This document shows positions 10,990-23,603 of a DNA stretch of 64,000 nucleotides, piece by piece; positions within the stretch are counted from its first letter, which is position 1; each line of letters begins with the position of its first letter. Source of the stretch: Harmonia axyridis (Eukaryota; Arthropoda; Insecta; Coleoptera; Coccinellidae). A program made the position numbers and the translations under genes. Location of the stretch: the NCBI RefSeq assembly GCF_914767665.1, contig NC_059507.1, positions 18,912,718-18,976,717 on the forward strand. Reading direction: 5' to 3'. The notes under the pieces are model-generated. The model did not search any database and was not told where the DNA came from. It saw only the letters and a list, made by a program, of their open reading frames with translations.

Positions 10990-12475
10990 TCCTGCAACCG
11001 CAAGTTTATAAGTTCAACTCTTTTCAAGCTATATGAGAAAATTGGAAAAGGGCCTGAAATAAAAAGTTCTCATAACTTCTTTATTACTGGTGCTATAAAC
11101 ATAAAACAAAAACATTCTACAGTCACTTTTTTCAGTAGAATCCTTTGGTAATTTGTTTCTTTTCACAATTAGATTTGAATATTGATCATATTAGGTGTAC
11201 AACTTTGCTTCCGCCGTTTTACAATAATTGGCTGTAGCGATGAGTGGTAGTCGAAATGAATAGATCGTAGATGTCATACAATACTTAGGTATTTGTAATT
11301 ATAACGCCATCGGAATATTAGTCGAATTGTGTCTGCATCATAAAGTTATTCTCGGTTAAACTAGTCAGCTTATGAGCCAAATTCTCGTCATTTGAGGAAG
11401 GTTTTAATTTTCTGTTTCCATATGAAGAAATCAGCATCGAATGCTCTCAAATATCCAGCATTTCAAAAAGCCTGAAAGTCATGAGAATGATTCCAAAACA
11501 AGGAAATTGGGTGCCGTACAAGTTGAAGCCGAGAGATGTTGAACGGCGTTTATTTGCTTGTGAACAGCTGCTTGCAAGGCAAAGACGAAAGGCATTTATG
11601 CATTGCATTGTGACTGGAGACGAAAAATGGGTTCATTGCAATAATCCAAAACGCAGAAAATCATGAGGATATCCCGACCATGCTTGCACGTCAACGGCCA
11701 AACCGAATATTAACGGTTCCAAGGTCATGCTCATTATTTGGTGGGACCAGCTCGGCGGAGTGTATTATGAGTTGTTAAAACCGACTGAAACAATCACAAG
11801 CGATTGTTATCGAAGCCGGGCATTGAAAGACAAAAGGCTATAATACAACGAGAGAAATGATAAAGTGATTTTACATCATGACAATGTTCGACCCTCACTC
11901 TATATCTCCATTACAACCATTTAAAGAAACTATATAAGCCTTTAGAAAGTATGGTTCATTAAATATATACCTACTATGAATTTGGCAAATTTACCTCATA
12001 TGCTTCAGTGCCTCCGTGAACCACAGAATATGAGAGAATTGAAAAAGCGAATTCCTAAGTATAGTGCTCTTGACTAACGAATATTTCATCTGAAGTTCAC
12101 AGATTATAATAGATAGGTACTTGGTTAATTTGCCGTGTGAAACTGAAACTTTTAATGATTTTATAATTTCATAGATTCATATAGATATATTGTAAAATAT
12201 TTTTGAGAAAAAATAAAACAACTTTATTTGTCACTTAAATTTTTATGATTCAGATTTAAAAAACAAAGTTTGTATTATAGCCCCAAAAGTAATTCCAAAA
12301 AGAGAAATTATGATAACAATAGATTCTACTGAAAAAAGTGTCTACAGAATGATTTTGTTTCATGTTTAAAACAACAATAATAAATAAGTTATGAAAACTT
12401 TTCATTTCACGTCATTTTCCAATTTTCTCTTATTGCTTGAAACAGTTTTATTTATATGAGGTTGCGGTTTTCTCC
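10990..12475 (+). mobile_element. Mariner-type transposon relic with long inverted repeats
   Basis: The ends are reverse complements over about 150-180 bp: roughly 11000-11175 against 12290-12470. Shared blocks include ATGAGAAAATTGGAAAA (with TAAGAGAAAATTGGAAAA opposite) and ACTTTTTTCAGTAGAATC. Between them lies a broken mariner transposase. Such long terminal repeats are unusual for classic mauritiana or cecropia mariners, whose TIRs are near 30 bp. I could not fix the TA duplications. Confidence 0.75.
11230..12080 (+). pseudogene. Mariner transposase, degenerate
   Basis: The best-kept piece, 11481-11666, reads QGNWVPYKLKPRDVERR then CEQLLARQRRKAF and VTGDEKWVHCNNPKRRKS, the classic mariner core with the first catalytic Asp in TGDEKW. 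After a stop the frame shifts, with WGYPDHA-like, GSKVMLIIWWDQLG-like and YYELLKPTETIT segments near 11670-11800, and a second-Asp remnant like LHHDNVRPSL near 11875. The third Asp (SPDLAPSDY type) is not recognisable. The start near 11240 (ATGAGTGGTAG) is followed by early stops. Not functional. Confidence 0.85.
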
Positions 12476-12815
12476 AAATTAATTCTCTCAAAAATCGAGC
12501 CCAAAAATGTACCATTCATTTCTTCATTTTCAAAGAGATCTCAGAAGATCCCTAGACAACAAATTTGGTAGATCCAATAAAGTGTGAAACTGATGTTGAT
12601 ATTGTAGTTTATGATAGGTGAGTGATTAGATGCATAGACGCTATAAGTTAAATCATTTTTGTGGATAAAATAATTTCTTTTGTGGACGGTGTACAGAATG
12701 TACGGTAAAGATCAAAACAAATAAAAAAATTTCGAATGCTATTTCGGATGAAGAATTAATTTGTGATTATAAATAAGGCAAATGAATGTTTCATTTCAGA
12801 AAAAATTATATTACC
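12476..12815. other. Non-coding, no gene seen
   Basis: AT-rich spacer. Confidence 0.45.
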
Positions 12816-12817
12816 TA

Positions 12818-12978
12818 TTCTAACACCAAATCAGTCATCGGCCGAACTCGGACGACCGAATCAAACACATGTAAATGAATGAGAGTGCGTACACCGACCA
12901 TCTGATGACGCCGGTTGAAATTTGCTCGGCCGTCATCGTCCGAGCAAAATTCAGCCGATGACGGATTTGGTGTGAGCG
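12818..12978. repeat. MITE with imperfect inverted ends
   Basis: Left end CACCAAATCAGTCATCGGC (12824-12842) is matched by the reverse complement of GCCGATGACGGATTTGGTGT near 12952-12972, and a second inner pair (CGGACGA / TCGTCCG) extends the stem. About 160 bp in all. The minus ORF 12835-13065 runs over it and is not supported as a gene. Confidence 0.7.
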
Positions 12979-13429
12979 TAAGATCAAAAAACTACGTATC
13001 TGAACTAAAATTTCCAAATAATTTATAGAAAAACTTGAAACAAAATTAACGTGAAGAGACGTCAAGATTTATACATTAATTATTAATCAATTAATTAGGA
13101 CATAACTTTTCGACTAATAATCGTGACTAACCTTTTGAAGATCAACGTGAGCAAATAGGCATTAGAGAAGAAAAACAAAGCTATTCAATTCTTGAAAACT
13201 AACCTTGACTTAATTGTAGATAGTGAGGACCAAGAAAAAGATCCTTATTTTGACGTCAAAAAATGTGAAAATATCTTGAGCAGTGATGAAGAAAATCACT
13301 GTAGAAAACAATGTTTTTTTAGGAAAAAAATTTGCCTCACAAAAATACAAGTGTCCAGCCACCAATTTCTTCCCAAAAGCGATGAAATTACCCCGAACTA
13401 GGAAATCCAATCCTGCACCAAAATATTAA
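12979..13429. other. Non-coding, no gene seen
   Basis: Opposed ORFs at 13192-13401 and 13210-13410 have no recognisable domain; probably chance. Confidence 0.4.
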
Positions 13430-13490
13430 TCCCGCAAACCCGCGGGATAAAAATTATCAATCCCGCGGATCCGCCAGAATGCGGGATGTT

Positions 13491-13548
<58 letters not shown>

Positions 13549-14325
13549 TCTTTGTACTCCACCTATTAACCATGCTCATAAGAAGGTCTTATGCTATTAA
13601 AAACATACTATAGCATAAAAGTGTTTATTCATAGCAACACCTGACAAGTTTTGCTGCGAAGAAACTCGAAAAATCTGACACAAGATACAAAGATCAAGGG
13701 AATGCAAAGCTTCGAAAACTAATTGGGATTGAAAACATTTGTTCCGCTGAAAACATTTGGCATTTTGCAGATACTAGTTCTGAATGCAAAATCGTAGGAA
13801 ACAATTTCCACATGATTCAAAAGCAAAGATAGTGTTGTTTTTCGTCTTTGTGAAATACATTCATTCCTCTTTCAATTAGGGTAATAGGCGATGCTGTTTA
13901 TATTGGTTGTGTTGCCATGTGTTATTCAAAAGAGGGCGGCTTAGTAAAGACGGTTTGGAGATTTTTATTGGAGGGAATATTGATAACTGCTGCGGACCGG
14001 ACCAACCTCATGTTGTTTTTGAGAATCAGACTATATTTTTTTAGAAATATGAAAAGGCGGCCACAAACTGGGCTAATTTTTCACCCCTAACGCAGGCCCT
14101 GGTCGAGATATAATGACTTTCCAATTAGCTGATCATGAATCGTAGTGTAGTTTCAGCAGTAACTAGTGTTGAATCTTGGTCCGTAACTTATAAGTGTTTA
14201 ATTGCTTTCTGGGACGTTTCAAAAGACTGCGCTTTTATTGTCTAAAATGGTGTTTTAATAATGAATCCCGCAGATCCCGCATGGAAATTCCCGCAATGTT
14301 GATCCCGCAGAATTTCACAGGGATT
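13430..14325. repeat. Segment bounded by CCCGC-rich repeats
   Basis: 13430-13488 carries ATCCCGCAAACCCGCGGGAT and a second CCCGCGGATCC. 14264-14322 carries a similar run (ATCCCGCAGATCCCGC, then TTCCCGCAATG). These look like subterminal repeats of one or two related non-autonomous elements, hAT-like in style. 14040-14100 has a further terminus-like block (GCGGCC ... GCAGGCCCTGG). No internal coding sequence is seen. Confidence 0.4.
13494..13548. repeat. (AT)n microsatellite
   Basis: An uninterrupted run of about 27 AT units. Confidence 0.95.
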
Positions 14326-15300
14326 CCGTATTTGCGAGATTGGATTCCCTACCCCAACTATCTACCGAATGCAGAAGAAGTAAAGCTTCTAGCTAAGAAA
14401 GTCAAGAAAAAGTTAACTGGCCTTCCACTTGGGAAAGATCTATTGCGAAAAAAGAATAAACTATGGAACGAAGGCAAAGAATATATTCCGCTAAAAGTTA
14501 GGAGACTACTGAAATCAAGGGAGATCACATTTTCCTGTCATGAGAAATGTGTTCATGAATGTAATCAATAATTTACCGAAGAAGAGCGAAAAACTTTATT
14601 CCAGAAATTTGGGGCCTAGGAGACGTCACAAAACAAAGAGAATATATCACTAGGCAATCGACCGTTTTTAATCCTCGGTACTGATACCCTAAAAAAACCA
14701 TCAGTTAAATTACGCTTTCCATTTTTATCATTGTGAAAGCAAAAAAAGGGTCTCCAACAATAACTGCATTCAAAAAAGGAGTCGATGGAGTAATGAAAGC
14801 AGATTTGAGGGGCAAACTCAATAATCACCCGACTGAATTGAAAGGAGGGATAAAAGCCCATATTAATTCAATTCCAAGGATCGCGGGCCACTACCTACGA
14901 ATGCAAACAAGCAGGGAGTATATAGTATGTGGTAGAACTATTGCAGGGTTGTATAGGGTTTATGAAATACAAGGCGAAGATAAAATAAAAAAAAATTGTA
15001 GTTTGTCGATGTATACTCACATTTTTAATCGTTATTACAATTATGATCTCTTTACATACCTAAAAAAGAACAGTGCGAAACATGCACTGTTTAAAATCTG
15101 GCAGACGAAGAAAAGAATGAAAATTTAAAAAATTATTATAACTTGCATTTGAAAAGAAAAGAATTGGCTTGGCTAGAAAAAAAATGGACAAACGATAACG
15201 TAATTGTCGGTTGCTATGACTTACAAGTAGAGTTTCCATACCCCTCTAAGCGAGGCATCTTTGTTGTACTATATGTATATAAGAGTAAGTTGTCATCATT
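14320..15300 (+). pseudogene. Degenerate copy of an insect multicopy gene
   Basis: Three open pieces belong to one broken protein. 14320-14571 reads LLAKKVKKKLTGLPLG then CHEKCVHECNQ. After a stop the text continues in another frame as FTEEERKTLFQKF and, decayed, QREYITRQ. 14790-15128 holds DLRGKLNNHPTELKGG, KAHINSIPRIAGHYLRMQT and LSMYTHIFNRYYNYDLFT. 15143-15325 holds LHLKRKELAWLEKKW and NVIVGCYDLQVEFPYP. I recognise this series from abundant repetitive insect proteins of probable transposon origin. I cannot name the superfamily. Stops and frameshifts show it is dead. Confidence 0.7.
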
Positions 15301-15325
15301 TATAATTCTCAAAAGATTGTGTTAA

Positions 15326-17570
15326 ATGAACAAACATAACTCATCCTCATTATTAAATTTCTTCAGATAATTTTGAAATCCCATGCGTTAAATAGTCCGA
15401 TAGACTACATTTCATAACATCTTATGCAATACTCTTTTTTTTTTCTGTTAATGTTCAATGTTCAAAACAGAAAGCTAAAACATTCGAAATCTCAGCTGAT
15501 AACATCAAATATTATCACGAAAAACATAAGAGAGGAACATAATTTCTTTCGTTTGCTTCTTTTTGAAAAAAGTAAAAATTGATTTCATTACACTGAATTA
15601 TTTATTTTTGTATAGTAATAACGACATTCCTCTAAAATGTGTGAAAAATATAGATTTCAAAGTCTAAAGGAAAAAAACTCAATAATCTGAGTACTGCCTT
15701 GAAAATATCAAAATCACATGAAATGTTTTTGAGGGTGATATGAAGTGAACAAACCCACAAAATTTATACAAAATTGGACTGATGATTTTTTCAATTTATG
15801 CCAATTTCCATGAATCACCCTGTATCTCCCAAACTAAGTCTTAGGATATGCAACAAGCTTTTTTTCTGAAATGCATGGATGAGCTGGATTCACACTTAGG
15901 CTATTTTGCCAATCACTCATGTTACACCCAGTATTTAAATTCATCAACTATAAATAAATTATCATCATAGTTTCAACTTCTACTTGTATTTCTCAATCGC
16001 TGCTTCAACTTTTTGAGTTCCATCGAGCAAATCATTTATGTGAATTCATCGTATTTTACCAAGGTAACTCTAACTGATCTTTGTCCATCTAAGCCCTCAG
16101 GAATATAATAATTGAAACTTCTTCGTTGATAGGGAGCCCTAGGCGAGAAAATGCAATGAGATAATTTGAGAGATCCGAAAGGAGCGATAGAAAAACACAT
16201 TTGCCGGGAAATAAATAGAATCGGAATTGAAAAGATTCCGGATAAAGGAAACTGGCCGTATGGTCAGTGGCAGTTCTCCCTGGTTGGCTCATTATAGCAT
16301 TTACAATTATCGAGTCAACTGATAAGGACTGATATTTATGTGGAACCTATTTCGTTTCCGAATCATTCTCCTCAGAGATATATTTCCGGCCACTTTGGGA
16401 ATTGCCAGTGACGTAGATAAGTGTATGAAATATTTATTTCAGGAGAAGTTGAGGATCTTGAACTTTACCTGAACGTCGATTCTATATTTTTTTAATACCG
16501 AAATTATCACATGATACAGTATTGTTTCGGTTTATTTTGAAAATAGTTTCCCGAAATTGCCTTGGAAAAATTCGTAATCGATCCATGAATTTTTACAGCT
16601 TACGTTTTCGAAATGCGAGGTCGTATTTCGTCCGAATTTTTTGTAGAAAACTTGCGAATCTGTAAAATTCAAGAATAAACATTCATTCATCAATAACATA
16701 TTTTATTTGTTTGTTTGTTTTGGTGAATTCATTATTTCCTTTTAACACGCATAATATCTCAAATCATTGACATTGTAAAACATCATATTGCATCGATATC
16801 ATGAAATGCTTCGAAAATTCAGATTTTGCAGTATCTTCTGGTTTGTTATTGTGAACCTTATGAGTGACGAAACGAAAATTCAGGGTTTCTTGATGATTTG
16901 AAAGAAAATGAAATGAGTTACTTTTTCCATTTAATTTAGGAAAAAGTGCGGACTTAGCGGTAAATCTGCGATCTGAGTGATCTGACAGCTTAACTTATGG
17001 GTGATAATGCTATCGCTGTGATAAAATTGTCGCTTTTCGACATTTCAGCTTTATTCTGCATTTTATGTAAGATTTTCGAGTTCAAGATTGATCAAAAACA
17101 GTATTTCAGTCTGTCGAAAAATAACTATAGGGTCTATAGGTAGTGTATAGGATTCAAAATTCAGTCTCAATTCACAACTGATAGGTTCGGTGTTATCTTC
17201 ATGAACACTTATGATTGCTCTGATATTTTTTATATTTCTAATTTTTTTATAACGATGAATTAAATAAATCTTAATTTTCCTATGGTGATAAAGTGTAGCC
17301 GTCATCCCAAGAGTGTCCGAGTCCTAGTGCACAACACCCCTTTCATCCCTTAATACTGTATTTCCATGAAATAATTTTCACAATAAGAACATTGTATTTT
17401 GAAAAAAGTGTTGCAATCATTGAATATAGGTTTTCATTCGTATTCCACTGATATTGAAAATTTCATCAAAATTAAATGAGCCATACCAAAGTTATAAATT
17501 GAAATACAATTGGTTGAATCGGACAAAATACCATGTAGAGTTTTGTTTCGTCGAAGTAGGTAGTAGATAC
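15326..17570. other. Non-coding, repeat ends only
   Basis: No gene supported. 15824-15834 contains CACCCTGTAT, the terminus shared by many repeats here. The minus ORF 16089-16292 and others are short and unrecognised. Confidence 0.5.
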
Positions 17571-17571
17571 C

Positions 17572-17594
17572 ATATTATTATTATTATTATTATT
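17572..17594. repeat. (ATT)n microsatellite
   Basis: About seven ATT units. Confidence 0.9.
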
Positions 17595-18740
17595 AAACAA
17601 AATTACAGAGTTGAGGTACATTAAACCTATAAACTCTAACTGAAAATTATCCATAATACAACTGTAGAGAAAGAGAAAAAATTATATGTAGATACCATAT
17701 AATATGTTCATTGTAAAATGAACTTTGTTTTAGTATAAACATTGAGAATGCATTTACTCATAGAAAGAAACATTTTTATTTATTGAATTGTTCGATATAT
17801 TATCTTTTTAGTGAACTTACTTTGTTTCAATTCTAGTTCTTACTCAACTACTAGACGCACCATTAATGTGAAGTTAATTTGAAGCCATCAAATGAGAAAC
17901 GAATTTTAAATATTTCATCCTGTAAGATTCAGAATTCAAATCAATCTGATCAAAATAGCTCGACAAGTTCCCCATATTGAGGTTATGTATGTGAGAAAAA
18001 ACCTCCATTCGACAGTCAAGAATACTCTGTTTCGTGAATATGCAATAAAGGTAGGTTTTTTCGAATTTTCAGGGGTGTTCAAGGATCTAATGCGGTGTGA
18101 CAAATAAGAAACCCATACATCCCAGCTGAATAATTTTATCCCATCTATTCTTTCAAGTTCGTCCTCCTTACACATCTTATTCTTCTGGTCTTTTGTTTTC
18201 TCTTTGATCAGGGCCACTTTTTCTTTCGATGGAGAAAATGGGATTTGTTTTCCGTAGGAACCTAACAGTGTTGTAAAGGGCGAAAAGGGGAGTCACGCGC
18301 CGCAGCCTTTGGCTTATCTCACAATGGGAACAAATCTAAAAGTCAAATACTGTCACACGCACAGTCTCCCAAAACACTGTCGTCAAATCGATATTCCTTC
18401 CCTCTCTTTGATCTATCGTAATTGACTGAGTCTCTGGATGTGAAATCGATGTTGATTAAACTGATTTCTTTTCAAACTTAACAATCTTAGGAATATCATG
18501 TATTTCGTTCTTTTGCCACAGATATAAATGAAAAAAAAAATTCTTATCAATAACTATTTTATGTAGAATCCAGTGGCGTGCTTGTTTTTTCAAAAGGGTT
18601 TCTAATTATGAAGCTATGACCCAAAGTTATTTTTTTTTAAATAGGAACACTACTCAAATCCATCAAAGCTCAAGATTTTCAAATTAGAACCTATATTTTT
18701 TATTATTTCAGTCGATTCTACGTACAAAAATAGTGTGGGT
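17595..18740. other. Non-coding, no gene seen
   Basis: Minus ORF 17936-18217 (93 codons) is rich in charged residues but not recognised. 18660-18700 resembles 29285-29330 (CTCAAGATTTTCAAATTAGAA), a repeat scrap. Confidence 0.45.
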
Positions 18741-19093
18741 TACTTAAGTAAACCCTTTACCTAAATAAAAACTTCAAGAGTTATCGAGGAAGAACTTTAA
18801 ATGAGGAAAAACCGCTATTTATAACTGTGTTTTACATTTCATGAATTTTAATTTATTTTTCGTTGGGATTGTTGAGAAATCCATAAACCAATACAATTTT
18901 CAATTACGAATAATTCATTACAATTCTTGATAATTATGTCAAATTTAGTTATGGAAACATCGAATTTTAGTTTCTTTCTGTGTTTTTCGGAAATCGCAGA
19001 ATACACCCAGTTATAAATAGCGGTTTTTCCTCATTTGAAGTTCTTCCTCGGTAACTCTTAAAGTATTCATTTTAGGTATAGGGTTTGCTTAAA
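18741..19093. repeat. Foldback element with ~90-bp arms
   Basis: 18741-18829 and 19004-19093 are reverse complements with about 90% identity. Both carry GAGGAAAAACCGCTATTTAT in one orientation. The ~175-bp centre is AT-rich and non-coding. A MITE or a large hairpin transposon remnant; target duplications were not found. Confidence 0.85.
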
Positions 19094-20978
19094 TTAATTC
19101 AATTACTTCAAATTAATGATGAGAAAACTATCCACAATAATAATCGAAATGTATGTTTCTAGCAGATTCAACATTGAACACAGTACCATCTACTGCATTA
19201 CATAACATTGACAGGCCAGATAACATTTACGCTCAAACTTATCGTGAGTTTTAGTCACCTAAACGACAAGACAATTTCACTGGTCCCTTCGGGCAGGATC
19301 TTTGATCGAGCAATTCTCGGTACTCTCATGAATTAATATATGTATTATGTAAGTAAGTATAGGTGAATAAAATTTTGCCAATTTTTCCGTTGATTCCCTT
19401 TTCACAGAAGAAAACTATAACAACTAAATCCAATTCTTTTTCAGTAAATCTAACTTGAGCGTTCGGGACCATTTTGATCAAAATTCGGAAATAAATCTCA
19501 TTTGTCAGAATGATAACACATTGAATGAATGCTCAGAAAGTGACTAAACTAAGTGATATTTAATAAAACATTCATCTTATATCTATTTCGATCGGCCAAT
19601 GACGTCATAAAATAGAGACAAATGAAGCTGAGAAAACAATAAGGAACAGAAAATAACGTACAAGGCTTCAGCAATGGAAAACCCACAAGGTTTCTCGTTC
19701 ATTTAAATTCTGTCTGCTCTCGACCGTTCGTCGGTTCGATATTCGAAGAAATATTATATGCAGTTGTCGTTAGGAACACCATTTTCCAAGAACTGAAGGT
19801 CTTGTTGTTTACGAGAGTTGACTCCGTTTTTCAGAAAATCACCTTGGCTTGAATAGGAGAAAATAAGTGGATTTGCATCCGTTCTTCGCAGATTGGAATG
19901 AACTTGAGATGACGATTTATCTTAGAATTATTTGTTGAAAATTGATATCCATCACTCACCCAATAGAATTTTCTTATTTATCAATCTCGATTAAGAAATC
20001 TTCGAAGGCAGGTAATAGAGTTAATAACAGTTCACATTTCAAGGAAAAGAATTTAAGAATTCTATTCTTAATTTCAGGTAGGTATACTGAAACCAATTTA
20101 TATAATAATATAGAAAAAGAGAAAACGATAAACCTACACATGAAATGAACGAATCTATTTCTTACATGAAATATATAGATGAATACGTTATATTTTCTGC
20201 CAAAAAGATTTAATGGTTTGTTGTAAAAAAGAAATGATCAATTTGAAAACCGTTTTCCGAACAAGACTGTACACTGGTCAATAAAACTATCTTTGAACTT
20301 ACAATATGTTTGACAGATATCTGAAGAAGAAATTTCGAGAGGCATTCGTTCATCAATATTGACCATAAAATTTTGAGAGATTATAATCACAAATATAAAA
20401 TAGGGGGATAATTATGAAATTATAAAGAATAAAATATAAATATAAAGCCTAATATGAGCCGGAAATTTTAATAGGAATTTAAATAAAATTCAGTTAATCA
20501 AAAAACATTATTTTATGAGTTGCGTCATCTATAAGCTCATTTAGCAATTTTTCAGAAATTATAAATAATATATACCTGAATAAGATGAGATGCATGCGGA
20601 TAATCTTTTGTCCCTCCTCTAATCCAATCGAATCTACCTGTAAGAAATATTTTGCAGAAAGGTGGCACAATAATTTCAAGGTTGTGCGTTCAGGACACGT
20701 TCAATTTGACTCAACACAATTGTAAATTTTTCAAAAGTTAAAATTGTTTCCCAAGTAACCTTGAATCTTGGCTTGAAAGATTTAATGCTTACCTCCCAAG
20801 GTCAGGAGAACTAGGTCGTTTAAAATGCCACTTCATTTGGTCCTCATCAATGAAGTTAACAATTGAAAATTCATTTTCTTTCATGAGATCTCACATTCTT
20901 TGAAGAATTATTAGTGCCGACAAAATTAGTTTCATTATGTGAAAAAATCTGCTGGAAACCTTTTCGTGATGAAGATAT
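19094..20978. other. Non-coding, no gene seen
   Basis: No ORF above about 68 codons, and nothing recognisable on either strand. Confidence 0.55.
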
Positions 20979-23603
20979 ATAAAAACTAGGGCTGGGAATT
21001 TTCGCCTTTTTGTATTCGAATATTCATTCTAAAATTTATTCGATTATTCGAATAATTCATTCGAACAAATATTTATGCTTGATTATTCATGAGTAGTCAT
21101 GAATCATCAACTATTCGTTGAATATTCAACCAGTATTCATTGATTATTCAATGAATATTCAGTCAATATTCAGTGATTAAATTCATGTTTAAATGAACCA
21201 ATAAAATCCGCGTGTTTCGCCTCTCATTTCCATAGTAACGTAATTGGACGTTCGCCAAAAAAAAATAAAAGTCAAGCTCGGTGAAATGTCATTGAATTTT
21301 TCAAAAGGCAGCGCTACGATTATAGTGCTATTAATAAATAAGAACTTGAAAATTTTATTCATATTTTGATTATACAAACATTACGAACCTCTTCACTCGA
21401 CGTATTTCGCGAAACACCACTCGAGTTGCGCTCTCGTGACTCGGTGTACAATCGAATATTTTCTATGCTCTTATCATATTATTACTGTTTATTAAGTTGA
21501 GTTAATATTAAGTAAATACTCAATGATTATTCAGTTAATACTCATTCGAATAGTCCACTCAAAAACCTAGCCACCGATGATTGGACTAGATTTTCGTTGA
21601 TATCTAGCAAAAAATATGCATGCATATTTGACAGATCTATTTGACGAACAGGTAATATTGAACACAGTGTCTGATGCATAATTGTAAAAACGTTCGTTAT
21701 TCTTGGAAAGTCGGGAGTACTCTGGTTTTACCGAAAAAATTGTCAGTTTTATAATCAAATTGTCGTTTGGTAAATGCAGAATAGTTATTTATAATACAAG
21801 TGCAGAAGGCATTGATATTCTTCCACGAGTTCAAAATTCAAAAACGAGCCACGAAGTGGCGAGTTTTGGAATGAACGAGTGGTAGAATGAGCCTTCTGTA
21901 CGAGTATTATACATTATTTTCTCTAATTCTGTGGTTATTCCGTTCATTCTTCCACATCTTGTAGAACAAAATCGTGCGAGAATATATCAGAAACGCACTG
22001 TTTTCATGGTTATATTTTATTATTCTATGTTGGTACTCCGAACTTTCCGCCACGGCTTTATCTGTCAATTCATCAATTTGCCTTAAAGAAATCAGTTCTG
22101 CCAACCAACATTTTTCAATGCAAAAATCACTAAATTATATTTATGGAAATATTTCATTAATTTCAATGAAAATGCAATGAATTAGAGAAAATAATGTATA
22201 ATACTCGTACAGAAGGCTCATTCTACCACTCGTTCATTCCAAAACTCGCCACTTCGTGGCTCGTTTTTGAATTTTGAACTCGTGGAAGAATATCAATGCC
22301 TTCTGCACTTGTATTATAAATAACTATTCTCTAATTCATTGCATTTTCATTGAAATTAATGAAATATTTCCATAAATATATTTTAGTGATTTTTGCATTG
22401 AAAAATGTTGGTTGGCAGAACTGATTTCTTTAAGGCAAATTGATGAATTGACAGATAAAGCCGTGGCGGAAAGTTCGGAGTACCAACATAGAATAATAAA
22501 ATATAACTATGAAAACTGTGCGTTTCTGATATATTCTCGCACGATTTTGTTCTACAAGATGTGGAAGAATGAACGGAATAACCACACCATTAGAGAAATT
22601 ATATTTATTACATGACAACGTACAAAATACAATAGATCTTCAAATAGACGCAGTAAAACCTTCGCTGGGATAATACAATCTACATAGATCCATTAAAGGT
22701 CTACAGGTACAAAAAGAATGATCAAGCGGATTCTGAGAACATTAAATCCTTCGAGAATACACTTCGTGTTCAATTATAAGAAATTTTCAAAAAACTTTGT
22801 TTTCTGATTCAGTTTTGTTAGGGAAGGATGTGTATACATTTTTAGACCTCAGATTTAAAAGAATATAAAGATTTGTCGGTTCGCAATTCAGAATCAAACA
22901 ATATTTGACTACTGAAATAGAGTAATGTCTAGAAATGGCTTGCATACGGAATAGGAAAGCAAGGTTTCAAATGAAAAACTCTGCAATCGATTGAAAAGAC
23001 GGCATTAGATTTCGAATGTAGAATCTAATATTATTATTATTATTAGAACTTTTTATTGCTAAATTAATGTGTTAAAATCTTATATTCCATTTTTCATTAT
23101 TTTTTCATTGATGAAATCCCAATTCTATTAATTTTCGTTCGGATGAATACCAGTTTCTACTATTAAATAAATAATTTTAATTCAATTGTATCTATCAATT
23201 TCAATATATGTAGTTTCAAGGAATTTCACTATTAAAAACGATTTATCCATAGTAAATTACAAAACCTTATTTTAATCATTCCTGAATAGTGAGTGAAGTG
23301 ATCATTCAAACTTTCATTCGTAACTTCACAAATGATTCTTAAATATCCAACTACTCACTGAATAGAAAACTATTCACTGATTATTCATGAATACAAAAGT
23401 AGTCATTGATTATTCAACTATTCAGTGAATACTCGACTATTCACTGATTATTCATGAATAGAAAAGTAGTAATTGATTATTCAACTATTCAGTGAATATT
23501 CATGAATATTCGAATAATGCAAAATGCAATTATTCGAATAATTATTCAATGAATATTCGAATATTCAAATCATTCATTCATGATTCCCAGCCCTAATAAA
23601 AAC
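20979..23603. mobile_element. Non-autonomous element, 8-bp TSD, hAT-like
   Basis: The ends are TAGGGCTGGGAAT at 20987 and its complement ATTCCCAGCCCTA at 23595, each flanked by a perfect 8-bp duplication ATAAAAAC (20979-20986, 23596-23603). An 8-bp TSD fits hAT. Subterminal regions on both sides are dense in ATTCGAATA and TTATTCAT motifs (20995-21180 and 23290-23580), a common hAT subterminal pattern. At 2609 bp it has no transposase. The interior contains the double inverted repeat at 21778-22595. Confidence 0.9.
21778..22595. repeat. A-B-A'-B' double inverted repeat
   Basis: Four blocks: A 21778-21922, B 21923-22185, A' 22186-22330 and B' 22331-22595. A' is the reverse complement of A, and B' of B, with very few differences. 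A contains the small palindrome GCCACGAAGTGGC. B contains a 65-codon frame that appears twice (minus 21907-22104 and plus 22412-22615, starting at a TTG codon as LAELISLRQIDELTDKAVAE). It is not a known protein and is probably a by-product of the repeat. Confidence 0.9.

Noticed and set aside
21907..22615. Duplicate 65-67 codon ORFs
   Set aside because: The same frame appears twice only because block B is inverted-duplicated; the 53-kb homologue is not open.
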